DNA of 64,000 nucleotides. Origin: Caprella mutica. Its lineage: Eukaryota > Arthropoda > Malacostraca > Amphipoda > Caprellidae. The stretch is taken from NCBI GenBank assembly GCA_947561585.1, contig CANNZV010000262.1, forward strand, positions 124,001-188,000. Reading direction: 5' to 3'. The first letter of the stretch is position 1, and the number at the start of each line of letters is the position of its first letter. Below the pieces are notes generated by a model. It saw nothing but the letters and a program-made list of their open reading frames with translations, ran no database searches and was not told where the DNA came from. Below, piece by piece: positions 36,945-47,678 of this stretch. A program made the translations under genes and the position numbers.

Positions 36945-37330
36945 CCTAGCAGCTTGCGCGGGTGCGACAGTCCTCTTATTAAACTCTAATTAAATCCTAA
37001 CCAATTGACTTTTTCTTCATTTTTCTACATAAAATCCTTCATTTGATATTTACACATTCATTGATCAAAGAATAATTTTCATTTAAATTATAATAAACAA
37101 GCAAATATAAGAAACAAATAACATTAATGTTCTTAGATATTATGATATATGTGCAGAGATAGTCATTCTGTACGGAGGAGCTTGGTGTGCGCAAATATTC
37201 TCGCACATCTAACTAAGTCGCTAAGGGTTACAGTTAACTGATTATAGTGAGACATTCACCCGTATGTACCCGAACACACTTGTGCTTTTCATTACTGGAG
37301 AAAGCTCTGATATACTCCTATATAAAACAC
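36945..37330 (+). repeat. Dispersed repeat family E, copy 2
   Basis: Matches 42,990-43,400 over most of its length: ACCAATTGACT, CCTTCATTTGATATTTA, GCTAAGGGTTACAGTTAACT, then GATTATAGTGA. It also matches 10,880-11,070 over the first half. No transposase or reverse-transcriptase frame is visible. Confidence 0.7.
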
Positions 37331-38279
37331 GGGTTCATTTTCGGTAATTATTGTCAAAATCATTTTGACGTGAATTTAGGGGGATGGGGGGAGGAAGAAA
37401 TGTATCTCCTCTGTCAATTTTTGGCTGACTGCAACAATATGGGTATCATTGGATGTGCAAAAACTTGAGCAACAAAATAGAGTACAATTCGTTTCCAAAT
37501 TATTACTCTGGAAATAGAAATTAAGAAGATAATCTAATTTTTTTGCTCTTAATGCTGTCCCTTTAATCTTTATGGAATCAAAATCCATCTTCCCAGTCAA
37601 TTTTCAACGTGGAGTGATAATATGGGTATCGTTAGATGTGCAAAGACTAGGGTAAAAAATAAACATTCGTGTTTTTCAGTCATCTTTATGTGAATGTAAT
37701 GACTTCTCAACTGAAAAAAGTCGAAAAACAACAAGAAATTGTAAAACATTTTTTTATCAAATGATACCAATATTATTACTATATGTTAAAAATTGACTCA
37801 GGAGATAAATTTATCGCGCTACCCTGAAAATCACATTTTCCTTCACATCTCATTTCCTATGAGGAAATGTAATGTTTATTAAAAAAAATCCGAATGTGAT
37901 TTTACATATGTGTATCAAATTTCAATGTTCAACGATTAGTAATAAAGAAAAACTTTTTTAATGGGAACAATCCCCGTAAATATATGATAATAATGGGATG
38001 ACCAATAATGATTGAATATTCTAATTCTAAAAAACCGAGTGAAATAAAGCAATTTATAATTGCATAATAAATATGTCCGCACCACTCAGTTCTTGGAACC
38101 ATGCGTCATTTTGCACGACAATTCAATTTGATTAGAAAATGGAGGTATTAGATAAGTACATATATGCGTGATGGAAATCATTTTGACTATCGTATAAGAA
38201 GAGGCTCTTTTATAAGTATATACTGTTATACCGAGAACATCATTTACCTTAATGAGTATGTGATAGAAAATCGTGATAG
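37331..38279. other. Intergenic, nothing recognised
   Basis: Contains overlapping short frames on both strands with no recognisable domain. Two similar segments occur at about 37,437-37,460 and 37,620-37,645 (ATATGGGTATC(A/G)TT(G/A)GA, then TGTGCAAA). Confidence 0.35.
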
Positions 38280-41200
38280 CTATGCTCTCTATGAATGCGA
38301 GATCAGGTGTAATTATTTAAATCGATAAACGGGAAAAATAAGTTCAACTTGTATATTTCGCTTGGCAGTTTTATGAACACCGGTGTACTGTTTAAAGTTT
38401 TAAAACAAAAACTAGACCTTAAAACGGCAAGTTGGATGAACAAATCACCTAATTTTTATATTATATATATGCTTTTGAGTAGTTTTTGTGAGAATAATAA
38501 GAGTAACTATATATATTTCAGAACCTCTTATATAACATTGTTTCTTTCTCAAGTGTATCGAATAATATTAAATTGCTTAATACGGTTGGTGTGAATTCCA
38601 TTCCTGTGCAAGACAGTTGGAGTTGACAATTTGTAATGTTTAAAAAGAAGTCATGTCGTATCTATTTTTGCCACAAAGAATACTAGTATTAATTGAAATA
38701 AGTACACTACCCGAATACGGCGGAAGTGTATTTTTGAGCTGTAGATTCCATTTGAAGTTTGCAAGTTGTTCTCGTGAACAGTCTCAGTAATTGAGTGATT
38801 AGTCGATAATAATTATTAATTTAGGTAAGGTACAGGGAGCTCATGTCCTACAAACATGTTTAACCCTTTACGACCGAAATTAAGTAAATATTTAATAAAC
38901 TTCGATTGTTTCTAGTTAGTAGCCAATAAATAGTAAATAAAAGTACTAATTTTAATTAGTTTTGAAATTTCCTTATTTTTTCAACATGTGACTCGATAGT
39001 CACATTCGTCACTAGGCACCACACATTTAATTTATCACAGCAAAGTCCTTTATTTTTATGTGACGAATTAGCCACGCACGGTCGTGAAGTTAATTAAATA
39101 TATAAATAATGCCGAAGTGATGTACCGGAATAATTGTACACTATCGATGAATGATATAATTATAGGGATTAAATTGAATTTATTGTTCATATTTAAAAAC
39201 CGAACCATCTTATTACTAAACGTTTAAAATGAGGGCATTCTACATTTTTTATATATAATTTTTTATATATAATTTTATATGTATATAATTTTTTATATAT
39301 AATTTTATATGTATATAATTTTTTTTTATGTATAAATAAATATAATTTCAGAAGAGAATAATTCTATATATTTCAATAACTCTGATATAACATTGTTTCT
39401 ATCTCAAGAGATATTTCAATAACTCAACAGTAAACAATCAATGATGTTGATTGCTTACTTCCTCTTTTTTAATCCTTACTAAAAAAAGTCCGGTAAGTTA
39501 CCGTCGCAAGATATTCTATTTCTGCCCATAGCATTGTGGTAAAAGATGTAGCAACTAGCAAGCTTGTCGTAGCTGTTTGAATTGCTGATTGTACACTCTT
39601 ATATAGTGCTATGTTGGAATACACTTCTAGTACTGGTCTCTGTGAGATTGGCCTCAGACTTTGTTGTGCTAGCAACTCATATAGCGCGCCACATGTACCC
39701 TCTTGCGATTATCCTCAATAAGACCTTATTTTCCTAACTAAAAGTGAACCGGTGCTTACTCCTTTCATTTCCTGTGTAAGTGATAGACATTAACTAGATC
39801 AGTTTCTGAATTATGGGAATAAAGAATGAATAATTAGTTCTGAAGGGATGATTTCACATGTATTCCCATTAAAATTTGAAAGTCTGGTGTCAATTCTCAA
39901 ACTCCAGAAGTGACTCATAACGCCTATAAGTTTATCCATATTGGGTATTATTTGTATCTCCTTGAAATTAATGGTGAATTGTTCTTCAAATTCGGAAGTT
40001 TTACAAAAGAAAGCTATTCTCTAAATTGTGAACCTGTTCCATAACCTTTACATTTTTTAATATAATTTAATCACGAGCTATGAATTATTATAATTAGCTT
40101 GACCCAATTTAATTATGGAGAGTAAATTCAATGTAATGAATTATTCAAGAAACTAATATCAATCTATCCAATGAATAATATCATCATACAACCTTTTACC
40201 TAAATTAAGTTACATTTAACTTCACAGTTTAACTTCACTCCCCCCTACACTTCCCCCCCCCCCACCCACCTTCCCTTACCCCACCCTAATTTATTTAATC
40301 TCAATACATTTGTTTTCGTTTTCATGCGATTGAATGTTAAATATATAATTGTTTGATTTTAATTTTGTATTAATGATACAGACTAACAAGAAAATCAGTT
40401 CAATATTAAATAAATTCAAAGTTTATTAAAAAATAAAATGTATTTTTTTCATAAATTTCAAATATTTGATCCTCTTCATGATTAATATTAAATAGTTATT
40501 TTTTCTAAATGAATTAATATGGTACGGTTTTCGCTAAGTAAATACGCGGCTGAACTGGAATCTCGTGCGGCTGTCGTAGGTATAATTTAACTGCAATATA
40601 TATAGTAAGTGACATACACGAAGACACGTGCTATCAATTATAGACTAGTTCAGTGCCTGTTGATGCCTCATTCATAATTCAATTAATATAATGGGTTTTA
40701 GATTCTATTTAAATGCGTACACTATTTATATGCATGTATTTACCAGAATTATATAATGTTCTATTTCAAAAGTATAAATTCATTAGAAATAGATTAGGTA
40801 AATAGTTATAATAAACTATAAGATAGCTTAAATAGAAAGATGGCATCCAACATACAACTATTGGTCATAAAATTCATTGCCAGGTCCAGGTTTTCCACCC
40901 TTCTCCTGATGATGAATAGAAATCTTTATATTCGAAAGCTTGTAACCTGAAAAAACCTTCAACGTTGAGTTTAAATAACCTCTGATAATTTCTCAAAAGT
41001 CGAAACAATGTTTCTTTTTTCAATTATTAATATTAGAGCATGTGACCCGTGTCGATTGTATTGCTGCAAACTATTAGTTTTCCTTTTAATTAGTCTTATT
41101 CTATTTGTTATTCTACACCAACTTTATGAGGTGCTGTTGATAAAAGGAATGTTTAACCCATAATTTTGTGACGGACAGACGGAGATCATTAGAAATATGG

Positions 41201-41690
41201 TAACTGAACAAACACGGATAGACAGATGGACGCGGTTCTAATTATAGTATAGATTCATTAAATTACAGATGATTATTAATCGATGGGCGATCTTTGCTAA
41301 GTTTATAATTATTTTCTAATGACTGATATTGCATGTGCGAGCTGTTTAAAATTTAGGTAAAAAGTCCAATCAATATGCGTGACCATGGCAATTAAACATA
41401 ACTTTAAAGTGCGGTTATATTTCTGCACAGTATTAACTGAGCGTTCTCAAAGTGAAGTTACTACAAAAATAATCGTTGCTATCAAAGGTATTTTATATTA
41501 TATTGGGATCAAGTTATGGGGTCCTTATGGGGTCCTTAAACTACACTTGGGTTAACACTGGGGTCCTTCAACTACACTAGGGGTATAGTTTGAAAATTTA
41601 GGGGCCTTAAAGTATCCTTAATTTCTTATAATTATTTTATTTCTTTAAAATGATTATGATATATTCATATGTTAGGAAGGTTTGATTATT
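38280..41690 (+). repeat. Expanded 5' flank of copy 6, interrupted duplicate of the copy 1 flank
   Basis: About 38,280-38,500 and 41,310-41,500 match the two blocks found before copy 1, but here they are 2.8 kb apart. The insert between them holds an AT-rich tract with repeated TTTTATATATAATTTTTTAT-like units (39,245-39,335), a poly-C run (40,240-40,275) and a dispersed repeat (40,845-40,988). It also contains a 68-codon minus-strand frame at 39,469-39,675 without recognisable domains. No gene is supported. Confidence 0.55.
40845..40988 (+). repeat. Dispersed repeat family C, copy 1
   Basis: About 145 bp match 53,113-53,258 at roughly 90% or more by eye: CCAACATACAAC, GGTCATAAAATTCATTG, CAGGTCCAGGTTT, CTCCTGATGATGAATAGAAA, then AACCTTCAACGTTGAGTTTA. 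Neither copy is coding. Both end in TTTAAATAACCTC. Confidence 0.85.
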
Positions 41691-42020
41691 ATTCGAGCTC
41701 TAAATTATTGAGCTGGAATAATACGTTGCAGGTTTATTATTTGTAATTGATAATTATATTAAGACATGCTTGTTGTCTATACTATTTCACTTCATTCAGT
41801 TTTTACAAAGAGTACAGTTTCATTGTACATCAAGAAAAACTAAATCTCTTTTGTGAATTAACAGTGAAATGTTCCATGAAATTTGACAACACTAGAAATA
41901 ACCGTTCGATTTTAATTCCAGCCACAGCCATATTTTTTATATGTACACTCTTTCTAATACACATTTCACAATTTCCGACTACAGTTCTTAAATACCAAGA
42001 ACACAGTAAGAGAATTCACT

Positions 42021-44459
42021 ATGAACTACCTCATGGATAAGATGATTCTCTCCCAAGTGCTCGTGCTCCTGATGTTGGTTCTAACACCACCTCCTTCTGC
42101 TGCCCAAAACATATTCACGAGAAAGCCTGCAAAAACTGTTAGGAATTATGATTCATATACTGAAGTGGAAAGAGCTTGTGAGTTTTCCTAATCTTGGTAG
42201 ACGTATACATTAAAAGTTTTTTTTTTTTTGTATATTATGAAAAGTTATACGTCGATTTTCTAAGAACAAAATCATTAATGAAAAAAATTGGAGTGTTTTC
42301 AATGTTATGGTACATTTGTGTCCTTATATATTGTCATCTGTCAATAATTTTATGAATAATGTGGTACCTACTTAAAGATAAAATCGAAAAGGTTTTTTCG
42401 TAAAACTAATTCTCTATCATTAGTACGTAGTAATATATCTTTATTCATTATGAATTTTTTTTATTTTTAATATATATATATTTATTCATATTTTGTGATG
42501 TCCTATTATTCATTCAATTAAATCAGTTTTTCATTATTAGAGAGCAATATTTTAATTTTGTGAAATGAATCCAATTACTAAAGGTAGTGATGAATTAAGA
42601 CCTGGAACTTTAATTCGTAACCGACAAACATAGCATAGTTAATTTCATAATTAATTATACCTTCAACTACATATATTTTATATCTTAAATGTACAATTAA
42701 TTGATATTAGTATTCTCAGTAAAAAAATGTTCTAATTATTAATTTCTGGTGCCAAGGTAAATGCAAGGATATCTGCAACGGAAATCCACAGTGTCACCTA
42801 GTGTCTGCTACCATGCAACCCAACGGAAAAATTGGTTGTCGGTTTTTGGGTTTGAAACAGAGAGAACTGGAAGATGATGCATCGGGAATAACTTATGTGA
42901 AAAGTAAGATTTAAATTATTCATAGATTTAAAAACTGTGATCGTTACTTGAGCATATCGTGAGATAAACCTCTTTTTAAATCTAAAGATTAACTTAACCC
43001 TGCGGTAACCTAGCCCTTGAAAGATTGCTCAATTGGCTAGTCTCTGACGCGGGCGCACCAATCCTCGCTAGAATTCGTAAAATCTTGACCAATTGACTCT
43101 TCGATATTTTCTCTTAATCAGAACCTTCATTTGATATTTATACATCCAATGGTGAACGCCAAAGAATAATTTCCAGTATAAAATTAACAAGCAAAGATAA
43201 GAAGAAAATATTCCTCAGGTATTATTATATGTATATATGTGCGGGGCTTTTCAGTCTGTTCGGAGTTTGGAGAGTTTCTCGACAAACTCTTGCACATCTC
43301 ATTTAGACACAGTAAGCCGCTAAGGGTTACAGTTAACTGATTATAGTGAAACAATCACCCTTATGTTCACAAACACACTCCTGCATCTCATTACTGGAGA
43401 TCTCTCTGATATACTTCTTACTTATATATATTTGAATAAATTCTCATAATATCTGTATTTTACAATTTATTCCATTCGTGTTTGTCTAGTCGTATGTAGT
43501 TATGTGAAAAAGTATAAGTCATGAAAATGTGATTAAATTGAATTTATTATTATTTTCTCCACGAGGACTGGTGCAGTAGCGCCACCGACTAGGTTAGTAT
43601 AGGGTATCCTTAGTCACCATGTCACTGAGGCTAGGCGGTGTGATTACTTTTAAGAACTAGGTTTCTTAAGTTAATTTTTTGTGGTTGCATGTATCACGAA
43701 CAACAATTATTGATAATGTATCTTTAATTCAATAGCTGGTCGCACTGATGAATGCTCTACACCGTTCACTCTTGTCATAGGAGTGGGTTGCATCAACATC
43801 ACAGTGAAAACGAACACCAATGAAAATAAGGAAGAATCTTGTCCAGAAGGCTCAAAGATGTTCTCTTCAGCAACTCTTGCCATATTCGAAAACCTTAGAC
43901 TGTATTTGATGAGCTTCAATCCTGGTAAGACTATTTTCTATTGCGTGATGGAGAATCAATAGCAAGAATTATATCTAAAAGTCTTGAAAAGCCTTCCTCG
44001 TTGAGCTTCTCACATATTCTCTTCCGTAATACTGGTAGTGTTACGTTGTCTAAATTGAAGTGCTGCGCAAAATAAATTTATTTAGACGTGAAGATTACCA
44101 TTCTATATACAGTTTTGCTAAGATAATTTATTCTATTGTATCCTCCAATATTATAGAGTTTAGTATTAATTTATTAACATTTTACAGATCCCACCGATTT
44201 TCAATACCTTTGGATTGGTGCAAGTCGGAACTCTTCTGGTGCAAACGTTTGGACTTCAGGAGGGTACATAGTCGGACCAGACCCGGGAAATCCATTGAAT
44301 ATACCGAGAGGAACATACCCCTTCAGTTATGATGAACCTAATCACAACGCAAATTGTTTGTGTTTAGCTTTGCGGGTCTCTTCATCTGTCGAAAGCTACT
44401 TTCACTTGATCGATGCTAACTGTGATCATCAATTTAGAAGTGTTTGCCATAAAATTTAG
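42021..44459 (+). CDS. Secreted C-type-lectin-like protein, array copy 6
   Basis: Exons 42,021-42,177, 42,757-42,903, 43,736-43,924 and 44,188-44,459 give 254 residues. It pairs with copy 1 by exon 4 length (272 bp) and by shared upstream flank. The exon 2 module reads CKCKDICNGNPQCHLVSATM and is the most altered copy after GRF (LGLKQREL). Exon 4 keeps LWIGASRNSSG and EPN (YDEPNHNANC), with an added Cys (NCLCLAL). Intron 2 is 832 bp because a family E repeat (42,990-43,400) and further sequence were inserted. Signal peptide, Cys framework and splice sites are intact. It is the last recognisable member of the array on this side. Confidence 0.9.
42990..43400 (+). repeat. Dispersed repeat family E, copy 3, in intron 2 of lectin-like copy 6
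   Basis: Matches 36,945-37,330 in the same order of landmarks, including GCTAAGGGTTACAGTTAACT. It accounts for half of the extra intron length compared with intron 2 of the other copies (229-287 bp). Confidence 0.7.
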
Positions 44460-45470
44460 ATTGTTTGAAAGCCTTGTGACCAACTATAAAAATGTCATTA
44501 AACATCACTACGAAAAATATAAATTTGTTCTGATGAAAAAGATGAGCAATAATATGATATTTGATACAATTTCACTGAAAATTCCACGGTGGAAAATTCT
44601 ATTGAGGAAAGTTCCACGTGGAAAATTCCACTAAACAAAAATAAGCATTTAAAAATTAACCAGACTCTCCTCCATAGCATTTCGCTAGAAAATACTATCA
44701 AATAAATTGTAGTTATCATTTGCAAAAGCAACACTGTCTAGTGTTCCTGCCTCTCTGATCAATGTTAAAATAGCAGAGTGTATTAGGATAGTATCTGGTT
44801 TCTTATGTTTTAGTCATTTTTAACCATTAAGGCTATGGAATTATGAACTACATTTGTGTGACTTCTTTGCCCTTATAGCTTCTTTTTTTAAACTGAATTA
44901 AATGTATGGTACATATTTCAAATCGGGGCAGGGAATGATAATACCGGAGATCGAAATTATGTCCGGGAATCTATTTAAGCCAAGAAGATCAATTATTTAT
45001 ATAGTTATAACAGCAAGTTAATTATCACAAATTTATTATTTTATTTAGATGTGATCGATAACTATATTATTCAATTTATATTGGAAGACAAACTTTCAAT
45101 TATTGATTTCGAGGTCTTTTAATTAAAAGTCTTTTAAATTTGCAAATCATTCACTATTTTATTTAGATGTGATCGATATCTATTATTATATTAAATCACT
45201 TCTGTTGATAGAGTAAAAATAAAAATGTTTCTCTTTCTAGTAATCAGATTAATTATTGACGAAGAACAATTAATATTTAATGGAAAATCTTTATATATAA
45301 ATAAATCGAAATATTTATTACTACTTGTATTAGAGTAAATTAGAAATAAATATATTAATTACGTTACTATTGCGATGTAGTTTACGTGTTTCATGTTTTC
45401 TTTGTTTACTAATTATAAGATATTTTAATAGAGGCATGAATAAATAAATATATCAAATATGCATATTTAC
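44460..45470. other. 3' flank of copy 6 and intergenic stretch
   Basis: Holds the short palindromic GGAAAATTCCAC series at 44,578-44,635. An apparent repeat, TTTATTTAGATGTGATCGATA, occurs at 45,042-45,062 and 45,156-45,177. No gene is supported. Confidence 0.45.
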
Positions 45471-45479
45471 GTCTATATG

Positions 45480-45580
45480 CAAACTGTTTTGAAATTGTTT
45501 GAACATGTTTGGAAATTGTTAGAATATGTTTGGAAATTGTTAGAGACTGTTTGAAATTGTTAGAGCATATTGTAACAGGC
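45480..45580. repeat. Short tandem repeat, about 24-bp unit, four copies
   Basis: Units of the form GTTTGGAAATTGTTAGAATAT follow one another with small differences (GTTTGAA, GTTAGAGAC). Confidence 0.7.
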
Positions 45581-45827
45581 TTCATGTGAGTACCTAGTCA
45601 ATGCTGGCTTTTTTACATCTTCAAAGGTTGGCCACAAATTGTTAATTCAATCTTTTGACATTTTATTATTCTGGTGTAAATATTATGTTATTATTTTTAT
45701 CCTAACCAAGATGAGTTATTGAAAAAGAAAATCATATTAAGGTTTTAAAGAGCATTTCTGTATATCTGAATTCAGTATCAAACTGTTTGTTAACAAAATC
45801 ATCTGATTAAGACAGTACACTCAGAGA

Positions 45828-46135
45828 AATTCTGATGCACCCATGAGTTTCGAGTTCACTATATGGCTTTGTCTCTAAAGCGAGACACTTTAGTGCACCA
45901 AACTATAGTTTGGATGTACTAAAGTGTCTTAGCAACAAGTTTGTACTAAAGTGTCTTAGCAACAAAATGAGGAGAGAAAAATTTCCTCGTCATTTTAACA
46001 AACTTATAGCTAAGACACTTTAGTACATCCAAACTATAGTTTGATGCACTAAAGTGTCTCGCTTTAGAGACAAAGCCATAGGGTGAACTCGAAACACCTG
46101 GGTGCATCAGTTGGAGTTGTTTATTTTTCTCAGTG
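45828..46135. mobile_element. TA-flanked fold-back MITE (family F, second copy)
   Basis: Starts CACTCAGAGAAATTCTGATG and ends with TTTATTTTTCTCAGTG, with TA on both sides (45,826-45,827 and 46,136-46,137). Nearly the whole element is an inverted repeat: GCTTTGTCTCTAAAGCGAGA against TCTCGCTTTAGAGACAAAGC, and ACTATAGTTTGGATGTACTA against TAGTACATCCAAACTATAGT. A 91-codon minus-strand frame crosses it, but it is produced by the fold-back sequence. It is related to the element at 28,548-28,875. Confidence 0.9.
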
Positions 46136-46137
46136 TA

Positions 46138-46800
46138 GGTATCAAACAAATTCATTGTGAGGTCATTAACATTAAATGTTATTAATAAATAAATTGAAGC
46201 ACAAGAAGTTTTGATTACCATTCTACAAAAATATCAAATAATATTTAAAATTTACCTATTAACGTATGTTGAACACTACAGCGTTCAAGGAATGTGACAT
46301 TTTCTATAATAAGTAACTACCTAGCTACTATATGTAGGTAACTAATATCCTATACTTTGTTTTGAGATGAAATATAAGTATTGATTATTAATTCATTTAC
46401 TATAGATCTCAGTTAGGAATGAGTAAGGAAATAATTTCATAAAGCTACCTAGCTAGGTATTGTATAATTGTGTATAGTACCTAATACATTAACAGAATTT
46501 AAACACTATTTTCAATTATAAAAACGAAGAAATCAGTTACAATAGTAGGAGATACGTTAGGAGATACGTTAAATCCATACCTATTTAATAAAAGCTAATT
46601 GAAATGATTTGAATATTAGCACATGATTTATAAATTAATTATAGTTATAATGCAAATGAGTTGAGCAGATCGGTACTTAGCCATAGCACTAAAAGTATTT
46701 GAAATGTTATTAAGAAATTGTCATGTGCTTCTGGTTTTGAGGGTAATAATTCATTCTACCTGTGAGGGTGATAGTTCATTCTGTGAGGGTATTCACAGTG
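46138..46800. other. Intergenic, nothing recognised
   Basis: AT-rich with several CTAGGTA/TACCTAG palindromes at 46,315-46,490 and a short direct repeat (CTGTGAGGGT) at 46,759-46,790. No gene. Confidence 0.4.
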
Positions 46801-46810
46801 ATTATTTTAC

Positions 46811-46875
46811 TATATAAACTACATAGGTACAACCGCGACTCTATTCTTACTCTTTGAGGTCATCACGATCAGTTT
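46811..46875 (+). promoter_or_regulatory. Possible core promoter of the coiled-coil gene
   Basis: A TATATAAA motif lies at 46,811-46,818 and an arthropod-type initiator match (ATCAGTTT) at about 46,868. The spacing of about 58 bp is too long for a standard TATA-initiator pair, so at most one of them is in use. The following 800 bp would be 5' UTR, possibly spliced. Confidence 0.25.
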
Positions 46876-47678
46876 AGCTGAGGCTGTCAGTGAGTGAAGT
46901 TGTGAAGTGTTCTGCTCTCTGAAACGACATGTGATTTCTCTTCCAGTCATATACCAGTGGGAACTGTGGTGTAGTTTAAAATTATTAAACAATGGAAAAT
47001 GTCTTTAATATTTCGTTCACAATGATTATTTGAGTGCACAGCTTTCAAAAGTTAAAAACAGCTGTACGACGAAGACAAAATGTTTGGAAGGAAACCTTCG
47101 TCCTTGATATTTCCTATGACTAATTTTCCCATGCTGTGATATGCATGTAATTAATTCACACTTTATTAAAATATTTTTTTATGTTTGATAATCCTTACCC
47201 AATTACTTATATGCGAAGTATTTCCAAAGGGCATAACAGCATAATGCTCAGAGACAAACTAGAAAGTTGGCATAAAAAGATACCCCTTCCATCTGTGTAG
47301 AAGAAGAAAATAGAAATTTCACTACCGTCCGCTGCTGTCCAAGTGTTTATCCTTTTAATTAATCATAAAGATCTTTAATATAAATTATAAACACGTGTTT
47401 TAAATAAATGAACTAAATATGTTAAACAAGTGCAAGTTTTAAATTTGTTGGATAACTCTTTTCATGGCGTTGAAGTCTCTATAAACTTCTTGATTCGTTA
47501 TTTTATTTAATGTACAGTTCCCCTAATATATTTCTAAATTGCAGTGACCTTGTATAATACTCTCAGAGGAGTCTACGACCAAAAGATGAGAAGGCGTTGA
47601 CTAAATGTTGAGTGTAGGTGATACTGCATTTGTTTGTTCACTTTTAAAGTCTCTAAAAGGTGGATTCTACCACTGAAA

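Noticed and set aside
39469..39675. 68-codon minus-strand frame with mixed composition
   Set aside because: No recognisable domain, no supporting splice sites and no match elsewhere in the window. It remains possible but unsupported.
45946..46221. 91-codon minus-strand frame
   Set aside because: It overlaps the fold-back MITE at 45,828-46,135 and reflects its inverted arms.
47634..47678. Earlier start for the coiled-coil gene at 47,634
   Set aside because: The codon there is TTG. The first ATG in frame is at 47,679, and eukaryotic initiation at TTG is unlikely.
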